Assembly (NCBI GenBank): GCA_965227035.1
Contig: OZ245724.1
Span: 930,001 to 994,000, forward strand
From: CBDDFQ01 sp965227035
GTDB lineage: Bacteria; Pseudomonadota; Gammaproteobacteria; Burkholderiales; Burkholderiaceae_C
Length of the DNA stretch: 64,000 nucleotides
Direction of reading: 5' to 3'
The position numbers were made by a program, and so were the translations under genes. How positions within the stretch are numbered: the stretch's first letter is position 1; each line of letters opens with the position of its first letter. The notes beneath the pieces were generated by a model that did no database searches, was not told the origin of the DNA, and worked only from the letters and a program-made list of their open reading frames with translations. Shown here piece by piece: positions 8,811-17,370 of the stretch.

Positions 8811-9773
8811 ATGAGGCTAGTGACCATCAGCACTTCCAACGAAGGAGCCGCAGGCGCAATACTGAATTCCGGCGAAATTTTGAATATTTCGCTTGCAGCG
8901 AGGCCAAATTCTCTTGAGGCCTGGGTACCTGCCGGCGTGCGAGGAATGCTTCAAGCTGGCCGAGAAGGCATGGAAATCGTCAGGAGTTTGATTGCGAGAA
9001 TCGAGTCCGAGGGCGAAAATGAACGAGCGCGGCTGCGCGCTAGAGGGGCTCTGCTTCCAGCGACGACAGCGTTGATGTCGCCGATTCCGCACCCTCGACT
9101 TCTTATTGCCGCCGGTCTTGCATTTCATCAACATTTGAAGGAAATGTCCGGGACGCCGGTGCCGCAACAGCCGACCGCATTCATCAAGAGCGCAGGTTCC
9201 ATCACAGGTCACGAGTGTGCAGTTTCTATTCAGCCTAACGCAGCTGATTGCGTCGACTATGAAGGCGAGCTCGCTATCGTGTTCGGCTCACCGTGTCACC
9301 GAGTGACGCCCGACGAAGCATACGCATGCATTGCCGGATATACCTGCGCCAACGATATCTCTGCGCGTGACTGGATTCCGGCGGTCATAGGTGCGAAAGG
9401 TGTTTGGGAAGCTCGCCAATCCTGGGAGCTAAATATCATGGGGAAGCAGATGCCTGGCTTTACTCCCTTGGGGCCTTGCATTGTCACGACAGACGAGGTG
9501 ACCGATATCACGAAGGTCCGACTGCAGACCAGACTAAACGGCATGACAGTGCAATCAGTCGAAATGAGCGATCTCATTTTTTCGATTGGAGAAACCATTT
9601 CCTATTTGTCCCAGTGGTATGCCTTTGAACCCGGAGATGTGTTGTTGACCGGCACCCCAGCAGGCGTTGGTGTAGGACGAAAGCCTCCGGTGTTCATGCA
9701 TCCCGGCGATGTCATCGAAGTGGAAATTGACGGTATCGGCGTTCTACGAAATCACATCATCAGCGCGGTATGA
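8811..9773 (+). CDS. Fumarylacetoacetate hydrolase (FAH) family protein
   Basis: A 320-residue FAH-fold hydrolase or isomerase. A short variable N-terminal part precedes the catalytic domain, which begins near RLLIAAGLAFHQH. The divalent metal site is formed by Glu151 and Glu153 (DYEGELAIVFG) and Asp182 (CANDISARDW). GDVLLTGTPAGVG and the final GDVIEVEIDGIGVL complete the fold. It has a good ribosome site (GGAGAG) and follows a 114-base gap. FAH-family enzymes cleave acylpyruvates or hydrate/isomerise oxo-dienoates after extradiol cleavage, which fits the neighbouring dioxygenase. Its stop overlaps the monooxygenase ATG by four bases. Confidence 0.93.
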   Translation: MRLVTISTSNEGAAGAILNSGEILNISLAARPNSLEAWVPAGVRGMLQAGREGMEIVRSLIARIESEGENERARLRARGALLPATTALMSPIPHPRLLIAAGLAFHQHLKEMSGTPVPQQPTAFIKSAGSITGHECAVSIQPNAADCVDYEGELAIVFGSPCHRVTPDEAYACIAGYTCANDISARDWIPAVIGAKGVWEARQSWELNIMGKQMPGFTPLGPCIVTTDEVTDITKVRLQTRLNGMTVQSVEMSDLIFSIGETISYLSQWYAFEPGDVLLTGTPAGVGVGRKPPVFMHPGDVIEVEIDGIGVLRNHIISAV

Positions 9774-11428
9774 CCGAGACCGAAGTGTTGATCGCGGGCG
9801 GCGGACCCTGTGGCCTGATGCTGGCGATCGAGTTGGCTCGTCGGGGAGTGACGTGTTTGTTGGTCGATCCAAAGCCGAGTACGGCTTTCAATCCACAAGC
9901 AAACGCCACGCAGGCGCGCACCATGGAGCATTTCCGACGCATCGGAATTGCAGACCAGATCCGTGCGTTAGGTATGCCAGCGGATCACCCGACCGACATC
10001 GCCTATTTCACGCGCTTTGCCGGCTACGAATTGGCTCGTCTGAAACTTCCGACCGCTGCAGAGGCTTCCAAAAAAATCCGGGGAATGTCGGGGTCGTGGG
10101 GCGCTGCCGAACTGCCACACCGTGTTTCCCAAAAGTTCGTCGAAGCCACTTTGCGAAGCCATGCTGATGGCTTCGAATGCAACGACCTCAGGTACGGGTG
10201 GACATTGAAAAATTTTAGTGAAGAGGGCGGGCGAGTCTATGCGGAGATAGCTTCAACAGAAGGTGATGTGGAGGCGGTGCGAGCTCAATTTCTGGTTGGC
10301 GCCGATGGCGCACGTAGCCTGGTCCGACGACAGCTGGGTATCTCGTGGGGCGGCGTAACGGGAATTCAACGGCAATTCATGGGCGGAAAGATGTTCTCGA
10401 TCTACTTTCGATCGGCTTCGTTTCTGGAAAAACTGCCGCATGCCAAGGCTTGGATGTATGTGAGCGTGAATGCTCAGCGCCGCGCATTCATGGCCTCGGT
10501 AGATGGCGTTGCCGAGTATGCGATTCATTCGGCGCTACACCCCGGCGAGGATGCCGATGCTTGGAATGAAGACGACGCAAGGCGTGTTTTCAAAGAGAAC
10601 ATGGGAATGGAAATTCCTATGGAAATTCTTTCGATGGGAACTTGGCTTGCAGGTCATGCGCTCGTTGCCGAACGTTTTCAGTCGGAGCGTGTGTTTATCG
10701 CCGGCGATGCAGCACATCTGTTCACGCCGACTGGCGGTCTGGGATACAACACAGCCATCGAAGACGCCGTCAATCTCGGGTGGAAACTGGCCAGCGTGAT
10801 CAACGGGGTTGCACCACTTTCGTTGCTGGACAGCTATGAGGCAGAAAGAAAACCTCTGGCCCAACGGAACACTGCCTTTGCACGTCAGTTTGCCGATTCG
10901 GTGGGCCTGTTCCAAGCCTCGCCCATACTGGATGACGACTCGCTCGAAGGTCAGCTGGAGCGAGACCGGGCGTCAGCGTATTTCGACGCGCACGTAAAAA
11001 TGGAATTCAACATTCCAGGTGTCACTTTTGGCGGCAGATATGACGCCTCGCCGATTATTGTGAAGGACGGAACCGAGCCACCGGACGATACCGCGAACCA
11101 CTATGAGCATTCGGCATGCCCAGGGGGGCGGCCGCCTCACATGTGGCTGGCTGACGGACGATCCCTCTACGACATGTTCCATTCCGAGTGGACTCTCCTC
11201 GTGATGTCCGATGACCACTGTCAAATTGATAGTGTGGAGTACGCGGCGCACAGGCTCAATGTAGATATTAAGGTGGTCAATCTTCCCCTTCCCGAATTAC
11301 GAAGGCTATACGCTGCAAACATGGCTTTGATTCGTCCGGACCAAATAGTGGCTTGGCGCGGAGATGTCGCTGATGACTGGTTCGCGATACTGTCGCGGGT
11401 GTTGTCGAGAGTCGTGTCGCGTGATTAG
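9770..11428 (+). CDS. FAD-dependent aromatic monooxygenase (class A flavoprotein hydroxylase)
   Basis: A 552-residue single-component flavin hydroxylase like MhpA or PheA-type phenol hydroxylases. The FAD dinucleotide motif is IAGGGPCGLMLAIELARRG near residue 8, the DG-type segment is LVGADGARSLVRRQLG, and the ribityl-binding GD motif is FIAGDAAHLFTPTGGLG near residue 310. A C-terminal thioredoxin-like region follows, as in MhpA-type enzymes. It should use NAD(P)H and O2 to hydroxylate an aromatic ring, making the diol for the extradiol dioxygenase. It is coupled to the FAH gene by ATGA overlap and is last in the run. Confidence 0.93.
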   Translation: MTETEVLIAGGGPCGLMLAIELARRGVTCLLVDPKPSTAFNPQANATQARTMEHFRRIGIADQIRALGMPADHPTDIAYFTRFAGYELARLKLPTAAEASKKIRGMSGSWGAAELPHRVSQKFVEATLRSHADGFECNDLRYGWTLKNFSEEGGRVYAEIASTEGDVEAVRAQFLVGADGARSLVRRQLGISWGGVTGIQRQFMGGKMFSIYFRSASFLEKLPHAKAWMYVSVNAQRRAFMASVDGVAEYAIHSALHPGEDADAWNEDDARRVFKENMGMEIPMEILSMGTWLAGHALVAERFQSERVFIAGDAAHLFTPTGGLGYNTAIEDAVNLGWKLASVINGVAPLSLLDSYEAERKPLAQRNTAFARQFADSVGLFQASPILDDDSLEGQLERDRASAYFDAHVKMEFNIPGVTFGGRYDASPIIVKDGTEPPDDTANHYEHSACPGGRPPHMWLADGRSLYDMFHSEWTLLVMSDDHCQIDSVEYAAHRLNVDIKVVNLPLPELRRLYAANMALIRPDQIVAWRGDVADDWFAILSRVLSRVVSRD

Positions 11429-11685
11429 GTTGGGCAGCATCCGCGCCCGATAGCCACGATGGGCCGGGGCTGTGTAGGTTCTGGAGCCTTCTTTGGCGCT
11501 CTTCGTATTAGTTTCAATCCGGCGAAATCTCAGCAGCCCCATGACCGCTGAAAGCACACCCCTCCCGCGTGAGATTTTCGCCTTGCGTTTGAACGTCGCT
11601 GCGATTTGACGGGAGTCGACCGGCTCGCAGCGCGCGAACATATGGTCGCGTTGGCTGCCAGTCATAGAGCAGGCAAAATAAACGC

Positions 11686-14073
11686 ATGCCTGCTGAAAGC
11701 GTGCTAACTAAACGTGTGCCAAACACCGAACCCAATTTGCCCGATCAATCGGCGCCGGCCTCACTAATCCGCGCGCCCCTCGCCTCACCGAAAACCTACT
11801 CGGTGGCAGTTCGCGCATTGTGTGAATTCACCGCCAAAACCGGCGATCTCGATCTGCGGTTCACGCCGTCTCCAACTGCCTCGGACGGTATCGAGGGTCA
11901 TCAACTGGTTGCCAAGCGAAGGGCTGAAAACTACCAGACCGAAATCACCTTGAGCGGCGCATGGAAGTCGTTGATCGTCCGAGGCAGGGCCGACGGTTAT
12001 GACCCGGACGCGAATCGGCTGGAAGAAATCAAAACGTACCGCGGAGATCTCGCCTCGATGAAGTCGAATCGGCGCGCGTTGCATTGGGCGCAGGCCAAGA
12101 TTTACGCCTGGCTGCTTTGCCAGAGGCTGGACATTTCCTCCATCGAGGTCGCGCTGGTTTACTTCAACATCGATTCGAAAGAAGAAACGGTTCTGGCGGA
12201 AACCTGCGACGCCGGCGTGCTGAGAGAATTTTTCGAGTTGCATTGCGAGCGATTCGAAACCTGGGCGTTGCAGGAGATCGCGCATCGCGAGTCACGCAAT
12301 TCGGGCCTCGCCGCGATGACGTTTCCGCATGGCGAGTTTCGAGTGGGGCAGCGGGAGCTTGCCGAGGCCGTTTATAAAACTGCCGCCAATGCAAGAACGC
12401 TGCTTGCCCAAGCGCCTACAGGAATCGGCAAGACCATGGGTACGCTTTTCCCGACCCTCAAGGCGATGCCGAAGCGAGGCTTGGACAAAATATTTTTTCT
12501 TGCGGCCAAGACGTCGGGACGACGCATTGCCATCGATGCCTTGGCGCGGCTAAAAACCGACGCGCATTCGGAGCGGATCCGCGTCATCGAGCTCGTCGCA
12601 CGAGACAAATCCTGCGAGTATCCAGACCGTGCGTGTCACGGCGATTCTTGTCCCTTGGCCAAAGGTTTCTACGATCGACTAGCCGCTGCTCGCGAAATAA
12701 CCATCGCGAAAGGTGCGTGGGCTACGGAAGACTTGCGCAAGGTTGCCCTGGCCCACGAGATCTGTCCGTACTACCTGACTCAGGACATGGCGCTCTGGTC
12801 CGACGTCGTCGTTGCCGACTACAACTACTACTTCGATTCCACCGCCATGCTGCACGGCATGGCCGCCGCGCGCGAATGGAAGGCAGCGTTGTTGATCGAC
12901 GAAGCTCACAACCTGGTCGATCGCGCTCGCAAGATGTATTCGGTGGAATTGAGTCCACGCAAACTCGAAGAGGCAATGGGTGTGGCTCCGGAGTCGTTGC
13001 GCGAACCCATGAAGAAGCTGGCGCGTGCATGGTCGTCAATCGATCGCGAACAGGCCGATGAATATCGCGTGCTAGACGAAATTCCGAAGAGCCTGCAAGG
13101 CTCGATGCAACAGGTATGCGAGCGACTGATGGAGCATGAGGCGATGGATGACGCGATGGACCAGGCGGCGCCGCTCGATCCGAAGCTGATGGATTTTTTC
13201 TTCGAAATGCTTCAGTTCACACGCCTCGCGGAGCAGTTCGATTCGCACTCTGTGTTCGATATCACGCTCGTAGGCAGAAGCTCCGCGTCGAGAAAAAAAC
13301 CACTATCGATTCTCGGTATCAAAAATCTGGTGCCTGCCCCGTTTTTGCGGGAACGATTCAGGGATGCCAACAGCGCGGTTTTGTTCTCCGCAACTTTGAG
13401 TCCGGCAAACTACTACTCCTCGTTGCTGGGATTGCCGGAAAATACCGCGACAGTCGACGTCGCGTCTCCGTTCACCACCGAGCAGCTCAAGGTCAGCATC
13501 GCGCTGAATATTTCTACTCGCTACAGCGACCGCAAACGATCGTTGACGCCTATGGCCAGACTCATGGCGCAGCAGTATCGCGAAAAGCCTGGCAACTATC
13601 TCGCGTTCCTGAGCAGCTACGAATACCTCGACCAGGTTGCGGACGCGCTATGTCTAGAAGAAGGCGGTATCGAAGTCTGGCGGCAATCGCGAAGCATGAG
13701 CGAAAAAGATCGCGACGCTTTCCTGTCACGTTTTATCGAAGGCGGTAAGGGCATCGGCTTCGCAGTGTTGGGCGGGCCATTCGCGGAAGGTGTGGATCTG
13801 CCGGGCAGCCGACTGATCGGTGCGTTCATTGCCACTCTGGGCCTGCCGCAGATGAACGAGACGAATGAGAAACTCAAGTCGCGCATGCATGAAATGTTCG
13901 GCGAAGGCTACAACTACGCTTATCTTTATCCCGGTCTGCAGAAGGTTGTGCAGGCTGCGGGCCGCGTGATTCGATCACCCGAGGACGATGGCGTGATTCA
14001 CTTGATGGACGACCGATACGGCCATCGCGAAGTGCGGGCACTTCTACCCAAATGGTGGTCGCTCAGCCGTTAG
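11686..14073 (+). CDS. Rad3/DinG-family ATP-dependent DNA helicase with N-terminal Cas4-like nuclease domain
   Basis: A 795-residue superfamily 2 helicase of the XPD/DinG type. The N-terminal 200 residues contain a PD-(D/E)XK-like pattern with Asp103, Glu114 and Lys116 (RADGYDPD...EEIK). The helicase core has Walker A APTGIGKT at 243-250, a likely 4Fe-4S cysteine set Cys310, Cys317, Cys322 and Cys360, and the DEAH box at 405-408 (LLIDEAHNLVDRA). The C-terminal motif VI region is QAAGRVIRSPEDDG. The nuclease-helicase fusion suggests a role in processing DNA structures or repair. It stands alone between the catabolic run and the DUF4331 cluster, with no CRISPR genes nearby. Confidence 0.92.
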   Translation: MPAESVLTKRVPNTEPNLPDQSAPASLIRAPLASPKTYSVAVRALCEFTAKTGDLDLRFTPSPTASDGIEGHQLVAKRRAENYQTEITLSGAWKSLIVRGRADGYDPDANRLEEIKTYRGDLASMKSNRRALHWAQAKIYAWLLCQRLDISSIEVALVYFNIDSKEETVLAETCDAGVLREFFELHCERFETWALQEIAHRESRNSGLAAMTFPHGEFRVGQRELAEAVYKTAANARTLLAQAPTGIGKTMGTLFPTLKAMPKRGLDKIFFLAAKTSGRRIAIDALARLKTDAHSERIRVIELVARDKSCEYPDRACHGDSCPLAKGFYDRLAAAREITIAKGAWATEDLRKVALAHEICPYYLTQDMALWSDVVVADYNYYFDSTAMLHGMAAAREWKAALLIDEAHNLVDRARKMYSVELSPRKLEEAMGVAPESLREPMKKLARAWSSIDREQADEYRVLDEIPKSLQGSMQQVCERLMEHEAMDDAMDQAAPLDPKLMDFFFEMLQFTRLAEQFDSHSVFDITLVGRSSASRKKPLSILGIKNLVPAPFLRERFRDANSAVLFSATLSPANYYSSLLGLPENTATVDVASPFTTEQLKVSIALNISTRYSDRKRSLTPMARLMAQQYREKPGNYLAFLSSYEYLDQVADALCLEEGGIEVWRQSRSMSEKDRDAFLSRFIEGGKGIGFAVLGGPFAEGVDLPGSRLIGAFIATLGLPQMNETNEKLKSRMHEMFGEGYNYAYLYPGLQKVVQAAGRVIRSPEDDGVIHLMDDRYGHREVRALLPKWWSLSR

Positions 14074-14249
14074 CCTTGCGTCACCGAGGCTCTTCGGGAC
14101 TTGTCTCCAAACGATTCAGTATTGGAGAAATCTTGTAGGACAAGTGCCCGACGTACGAAAATTGTTTCAATTCCTGAATCCAAAGAGGGGAGTGCTCCGT
14201 ATAACCGGCGTCGAAGCCCGTGACACCCCAACCCTCCTAGGAGACATCG

Positions 14250-15779
14250 ATGACCGTGAAATTCAAGCGTCTGGCCCAGGCCTGCGCACTCGTTTTCGTT
14301 GCTGGGGCCGCGCTGGCTTCCAGTCACCGCGAAGCCCCATTCATCACTACCGCGCCCAAAGTGGATGGCACCGACTTCTACATGTTCAACAGTTACGAAA
14401 CCGGCCGTGCCAGCTTCGTGACCTTGATCGCCAATTACCTGCCCCTGCAAGATGCCTACGGCGGCCCCAATTACTTCTCCCTCGATCCCAATGCGCTCTA
14501 CGAAATTCACGTAGATAACAACGGCGACGGCAAGGAAGACCTCACCTTCCAGTTCAAGTTCAGCAACACGCTGGCCAATGGAGGCGCCGGCATCACATTG
14601 CCTATTGGCGGCAAGAACGTCGCGATCCCGCTTCGCCAGGCTGGTCCGGTGACCAATTCACCCTCGGCACCTTTGAGTTACACGGAAAGTTTCACCATCG
14701 ATGTGGTGCGTGGCGATCGCCGGGCAGGTGCTCGCGCGCCAGTGACGAATTCGGGCGGTGGCACCGTGTTCGGCAAGCCGATCGACAACATTGGCTCCAA
14801 GACATTCCCCGGTGGCAGTTACGAGGGTTACGCCAACTCATACATCCAGTCGATCACGATTCCTGGTTGCGGCACGGCAGGCAAAGTGTTCGTCGGTCAG
14901 CGCAAGGAAGCTTTCTCGGTAAATCTGGGCGTGATTTTCGATCTGGTAAACGCGCCTGCAGCGTTCATCACGAACGAATCGAACGCGGCTGCCGCAGGCA
15001 AGTTCGGCGAACTCGAGAACAAGAACGTGACTTCGATCGCCCTTGAAATCCCGACCACTTGTCTGACTCAAGGTAGCGAGCCGGTCATCGGCGGATGGAC
15101 GACTGCCAGCCTTCGCCAAGGTCGTCTGCTGAATGGCGCGACGCCTTCGGGTCTGCAAGCCAGCGAAAAAGCCGGTGGCGCGTGGACTCAGGTTTCTCGT
15201 CTCGGAATGCCGCTTGTCAATGAAGTCGTGATCGGCCTGAAGGACAAGGACAAATTCAACGGCTCCAAGCCTGCCGCCGACGCTGCGAACTTCGCCGACT
15301 ACGTGACCAACCCCACGCTGCCGGCCCTGCTTCAGAGTCTGTTCGGTGTGCGTCCTCCCACGAACTTCCCCCGCACCGACCTGATGACCGCGTTCCTGAC
15401 GGGTCTGCCCACTGTGAATCGTCCTTCGAATATCACCGGTCTCGGTGTAGGCGGTCCTTTGGCTGAAATGCTTCGCCTGAATACATCGATTGCAGCCAAA
15501 CCTGCCGCCATGCAGAACGCCCTCGGCGTCGCGGCTGGTGACAACGCAGGCTTCCCCAATGGCCGTCGCCTCGGTGACGACGTGGTCGATGTATCTTTGC
15601 GGGTAGCTATGGGTGCGCTGTGCACGCTGACCGGAAACACCGATGCACTGGGTGTGGGTTGCCATCCATCCGACGCGCTCGATGGCGGCATCACTTTTGT
15701 GGACGGTGTGCGTGCTTCCGGTACCGACTTCAAAGTGGTCTTCCCATATCTGAACACGCCGCTTCCGGGCGCAAACTAA
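14250..15779 (+). CDS. DUF4331 domain secreted protein
   Basis: A 509-residue exported protein. A signal peptide (MTVKFKRLAQ...GAALA) is cut just before SSHREAP, the hallmark start of DUF4331 proteins. A likely calcium loop follows (VDNNGDGKEDLTFQF). The rest is rich in beta structure and small residues, with two late cysteines, one in the CTLTGNT segment. The ribosome site is TAGGAGA seven bases before ATG. It leads a five-gene run with a lipoprotein, a TPR protein, a HupE-like membrane protein and a TonB receptor. The DUF has no established biochemical role that I know; a periplasmic or surface binding function is inferred from context. Confidence 0.92.
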   Translation: MTVKFKRLAQACALVFVAGAALASSHREAPFITTAPKVDGTDFYMFNSYETGRASFVTLIANYLPLQDAYGGPNYFSLDPNALYEIHVDNNGDGKEDLTFQFKFSNTLANGGAGITLPIGGKNVAIPLRQAGPVTNSPSAPLSYTESFTIDVVRGDRRAGARAPVTNSGGGTVFGKPIDNIGSKTFPGGSYEGYANSYIQSITIPGCGTAGKVFVGQRKEAFSVNLGVIFDLVNAPAAFITNESNAAAAGKFGELENKNVTSIALEIPTTCLTQGSEPVIGGWTTASLRQGRLLNGATPSGLQASEKAGGAWTQVSRLGMPLVNEVVIGLKDKDKFNGSKPAADAANFADYVTNPTLPALLQSLFGVRPPTNFPRTDLMTAFLTGLPTVNRPSNITGLGVGGPLAEMLRLNTSIAAKPAAMQNALGVAAGDNAGFPNGRRLGDDVVDVSLRVAMGALCTLTGNTDALGVGCHPSDALDGGITFVDGVRASGTDFKVVFPYLNTPLPGAN

Positions 15780-15803
15780 ATCTATCGCCTGAAAGGAAAC
15801 ATC

Positions 15804-16073
15804 ATGCGAAAGACTCAGAGAAAGACCCAAATATTTTTGGCGGTGACTTTGCTCGCATCGCTGACCATCCTGACTGCCTGCGGGGGTAGCGGTGGAGGCG
15901 TCGGAGCAGGTACCGGTGGAGGCGGTAGCGGCGGGGGTGCTCCGCAAATGATCTCCAACGTTTTCGACTTCGTGAACAATCTGATTGCCAACAACAGCGA
16001 AAACTCGGATCCGATCGATATCAACTCGTTGACTTTGGCAACGGATGAAACGAGCGAGCCGACTCCTTTCTAG
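15804..16073 (+). CDS. Small glycine-rich lipoprotein
   Basis: An 89-residue protein with a lipoprotein signal and lipobox LTAC (lipidated Cys26), followed by a glycine/serine-rich tether (GGSGGGVGAG...) and a short acidic, Asn-rich tail. The ribosome site GAAAGGAAA precedes ATG. It lies 24 bases after the DUF4331 gene and ahead of a terminator, so it is probably co-transcribed with DUF4331. The sequence after the tether matches nothing I recognise. An outer-membrane anchored partner of the DUF4331 protein is possible but unproven. Confidence 0.8.
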   Translation: MRKTQRKTQIFLAVTLLASLTILTACGGSGGGVGAGTGGGGSGGGAPQMISNVFDFVNNLIANNSENSDPIDINSLTLATDETSEPTPF

Positions 16074-16084
16074 AGACTGGTTCG

Positions 16085-16117
16085 GCGCGTCGATGACGAC
16101 ATCAGTCATCGACGCGC
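16085..16117. repeat. 13-bp perfect inverted repeat
   Basis: GCGCGTCGATGAC and its exact reverse complement are separated by a 7-base loop just after the lipoprotein stop. No T-run follows directly, so it is not a classic terminator. It may protect the 3' end of the DUF4331-lipoprotein transcript or serve as a protein site. Confidence 0.7.
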
Positions 16118-16128
16118 TCGAGGCTCCC

Positions 16129-16167
16129 GGCCTGGGCATCCACTTGCGATGGTCAGGCCTTTTTTTT
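16129..16167 (+). terminator. Rho-independent terminator
   Basis: A stem built from GGCCTG (16129-16134) and CAGGCC (16154-16159), extended inward by CATC/GATG across a small internal mismatch, is followed at once by a run of eight T. It ends only 13 bases before the TPR gene start at 16180, so it may act as an attenuator between the first two and last three genes of the cluster. Confidence 0.75.
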
Positions 16168-16179
16168 GGGTCCTACGGC

Positions 16180-17370
16180 ATGCGATATCGGATTTGTTTT
16201 CTCCTCGCGTTAAGCGCGGTTCATGTTCACGTACTGGCTGTCGACCGATTGACACCGCAGAACGATAACGACATCGTCGAAGTGCTTTCCGCGATCACGC
16301 GCGAGCGTTTGCCCTTGGCGACGTCTTCATCCGGCAAGTCCACATCGCCAGCCGTATCTGCGAGTGCGAACCTGGATGCGAACACGGCCATCCGGCTCGC
16401 CAGACAGGACATATCGGTTGCGCGTCAAACTGGAGATACCCGCTACTGGGGTCGTGCTCAGTCGACGCTGGCGGCGTGGTGGGACAAAGCGGATGCGCCG
16501 CCCGACTTTGCGGTATTGCAGGCCACGGTCATGCAAGGCCGCCATGAGTTCGAAGCGTCTCGAGCGGTACTCGTTTCGGCACTGAAGCGTGACCCTCGAC
16601 ATGCGCAGGGCTGGCTCAACCTCGCCGCCCTCGAACGATTGTCCGGTCGATATCTGCAAGCGTTACAGGCTTGCAGTGCGGTCGGTCGCGCAGGCCAGGC
16701 GTTGTACGCAGAAGCATGCAGTCTCGAAACCGAATCCCTACAGGGGCAGCAAGCAGTGGCTACCGGTCGCTTGAGCGCGCTGGTAGGCCAGACTCGCGAT
16801 GCATCGCGGCGCAGCTGGCTCCTCTCGCTGCTTGCGGAAAATCTGGAGCGATCAGGAGACGACGCAGGCGCTGCTCGGGCCTATGCGCAAAGTCTCGCTT
16901 CCGAGTCCGATCTCTACACCGCGATTGCCTTTAGCGATTTACTCCTGCGCACGAACAGGCCCGCACAGGCCCTCAAGATCCTCGTTCCGCTGCCTGCGAC
17001 CGATGCAGTTGTCCTCCGGATTGCGACAGCTCACAAACGCTTGGGTAAATCGGAATGGAAAGCCGAGCGGGAAGTCCTTAGTACGCGCGTCGAAGAATTG
17101 CGCCGCCGTGGCGACGATGTCACTCTTCACGGGCGGGAACTTGCGCTCGCCTTGTTGTGGCTCGACGGCGATGCAGCCAAAGCACTCGTTGCCGCACGAG
17201 CTAATCTGAATTTGCAGAAGGAGCCTATCGACTGGTGGGTGGCGCTGCAAAGCGCGAATCAGGCGGGCGACCAAGCGGCTTTGACCGAACTGAAGGCGGC
17301 CTTGGCAGCGACCGGATTGCAAGACGTCAGGCTTGGGGCCATCGGTTCCGCACGGAAAGCCGGCGCATGA
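16180..17370 (+). CDS. TPR-repeat exported protein
   Basis: A 396-residue protein with a signal peptide (MRYRICFLLALSAVHVHVLA). An upstream start at 16045 is rejected because it overlaps the lipoprotein gene and the terminator and would bury the signal. The mature part is helical and Ala/Leu-rich with TPR-like pairs, for example HAQGWLNLAALERLSGRYLQAL and DDAGAARAYAQSLASE. TPR arrays bind peptides or partner proteins, so it may scaffold the neighbouring membrane proteins in the periplasm. Its stop overlaps the HupE-like ATG (ATGA), showing tight coupling. Confidence 0.85.
   Translation: MRYRICFLLALSAVHVHVLAVDRLTPQNDNDIVEVLSAITRERLPLATSSSGKSTSPAVSASANLDANTAIRLARQDISVARQTGDTRYWGRAQSTLAAWWDKADAPPDFAVLQATVMQGRHEFEASRAVLVSALKRDPRHAQGWLNLAALERLSGRYLQALQACSAVGRAGQALYAEACSLETESLQGQQAVATGRLSALVGQTRDASRRSWLLSLLAENLERSGDDAGAARAYAQSLASESDLYTAIAFSDLLLRTNRPAQALKILVPLPATDAVVLRIATAHKRLGKSEWKAEREVLSTRVEELRRRGDDVTLHGRELALALLWLDGDAAKALVAARANLNLQKEPIDWWVALQSANQAGDQAALTELKAALAATGLQDVRLGAIGSARKAGA

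Noticed and set aside
11686..12300. Cas4-like domain as sign of a CRISPR locus
   Set aside because: There is no array and no cas1, cas2 or other cas genes. The domain is fused to a helicase.
14838..16139. 433-residue minus-strand frame opposite the DUF4331 gene
   Set aside because: It runs antisense to the DUF4331, lipoprotein and hairpin region, has no domain, and the sense frame has signal peptide and family motifs.
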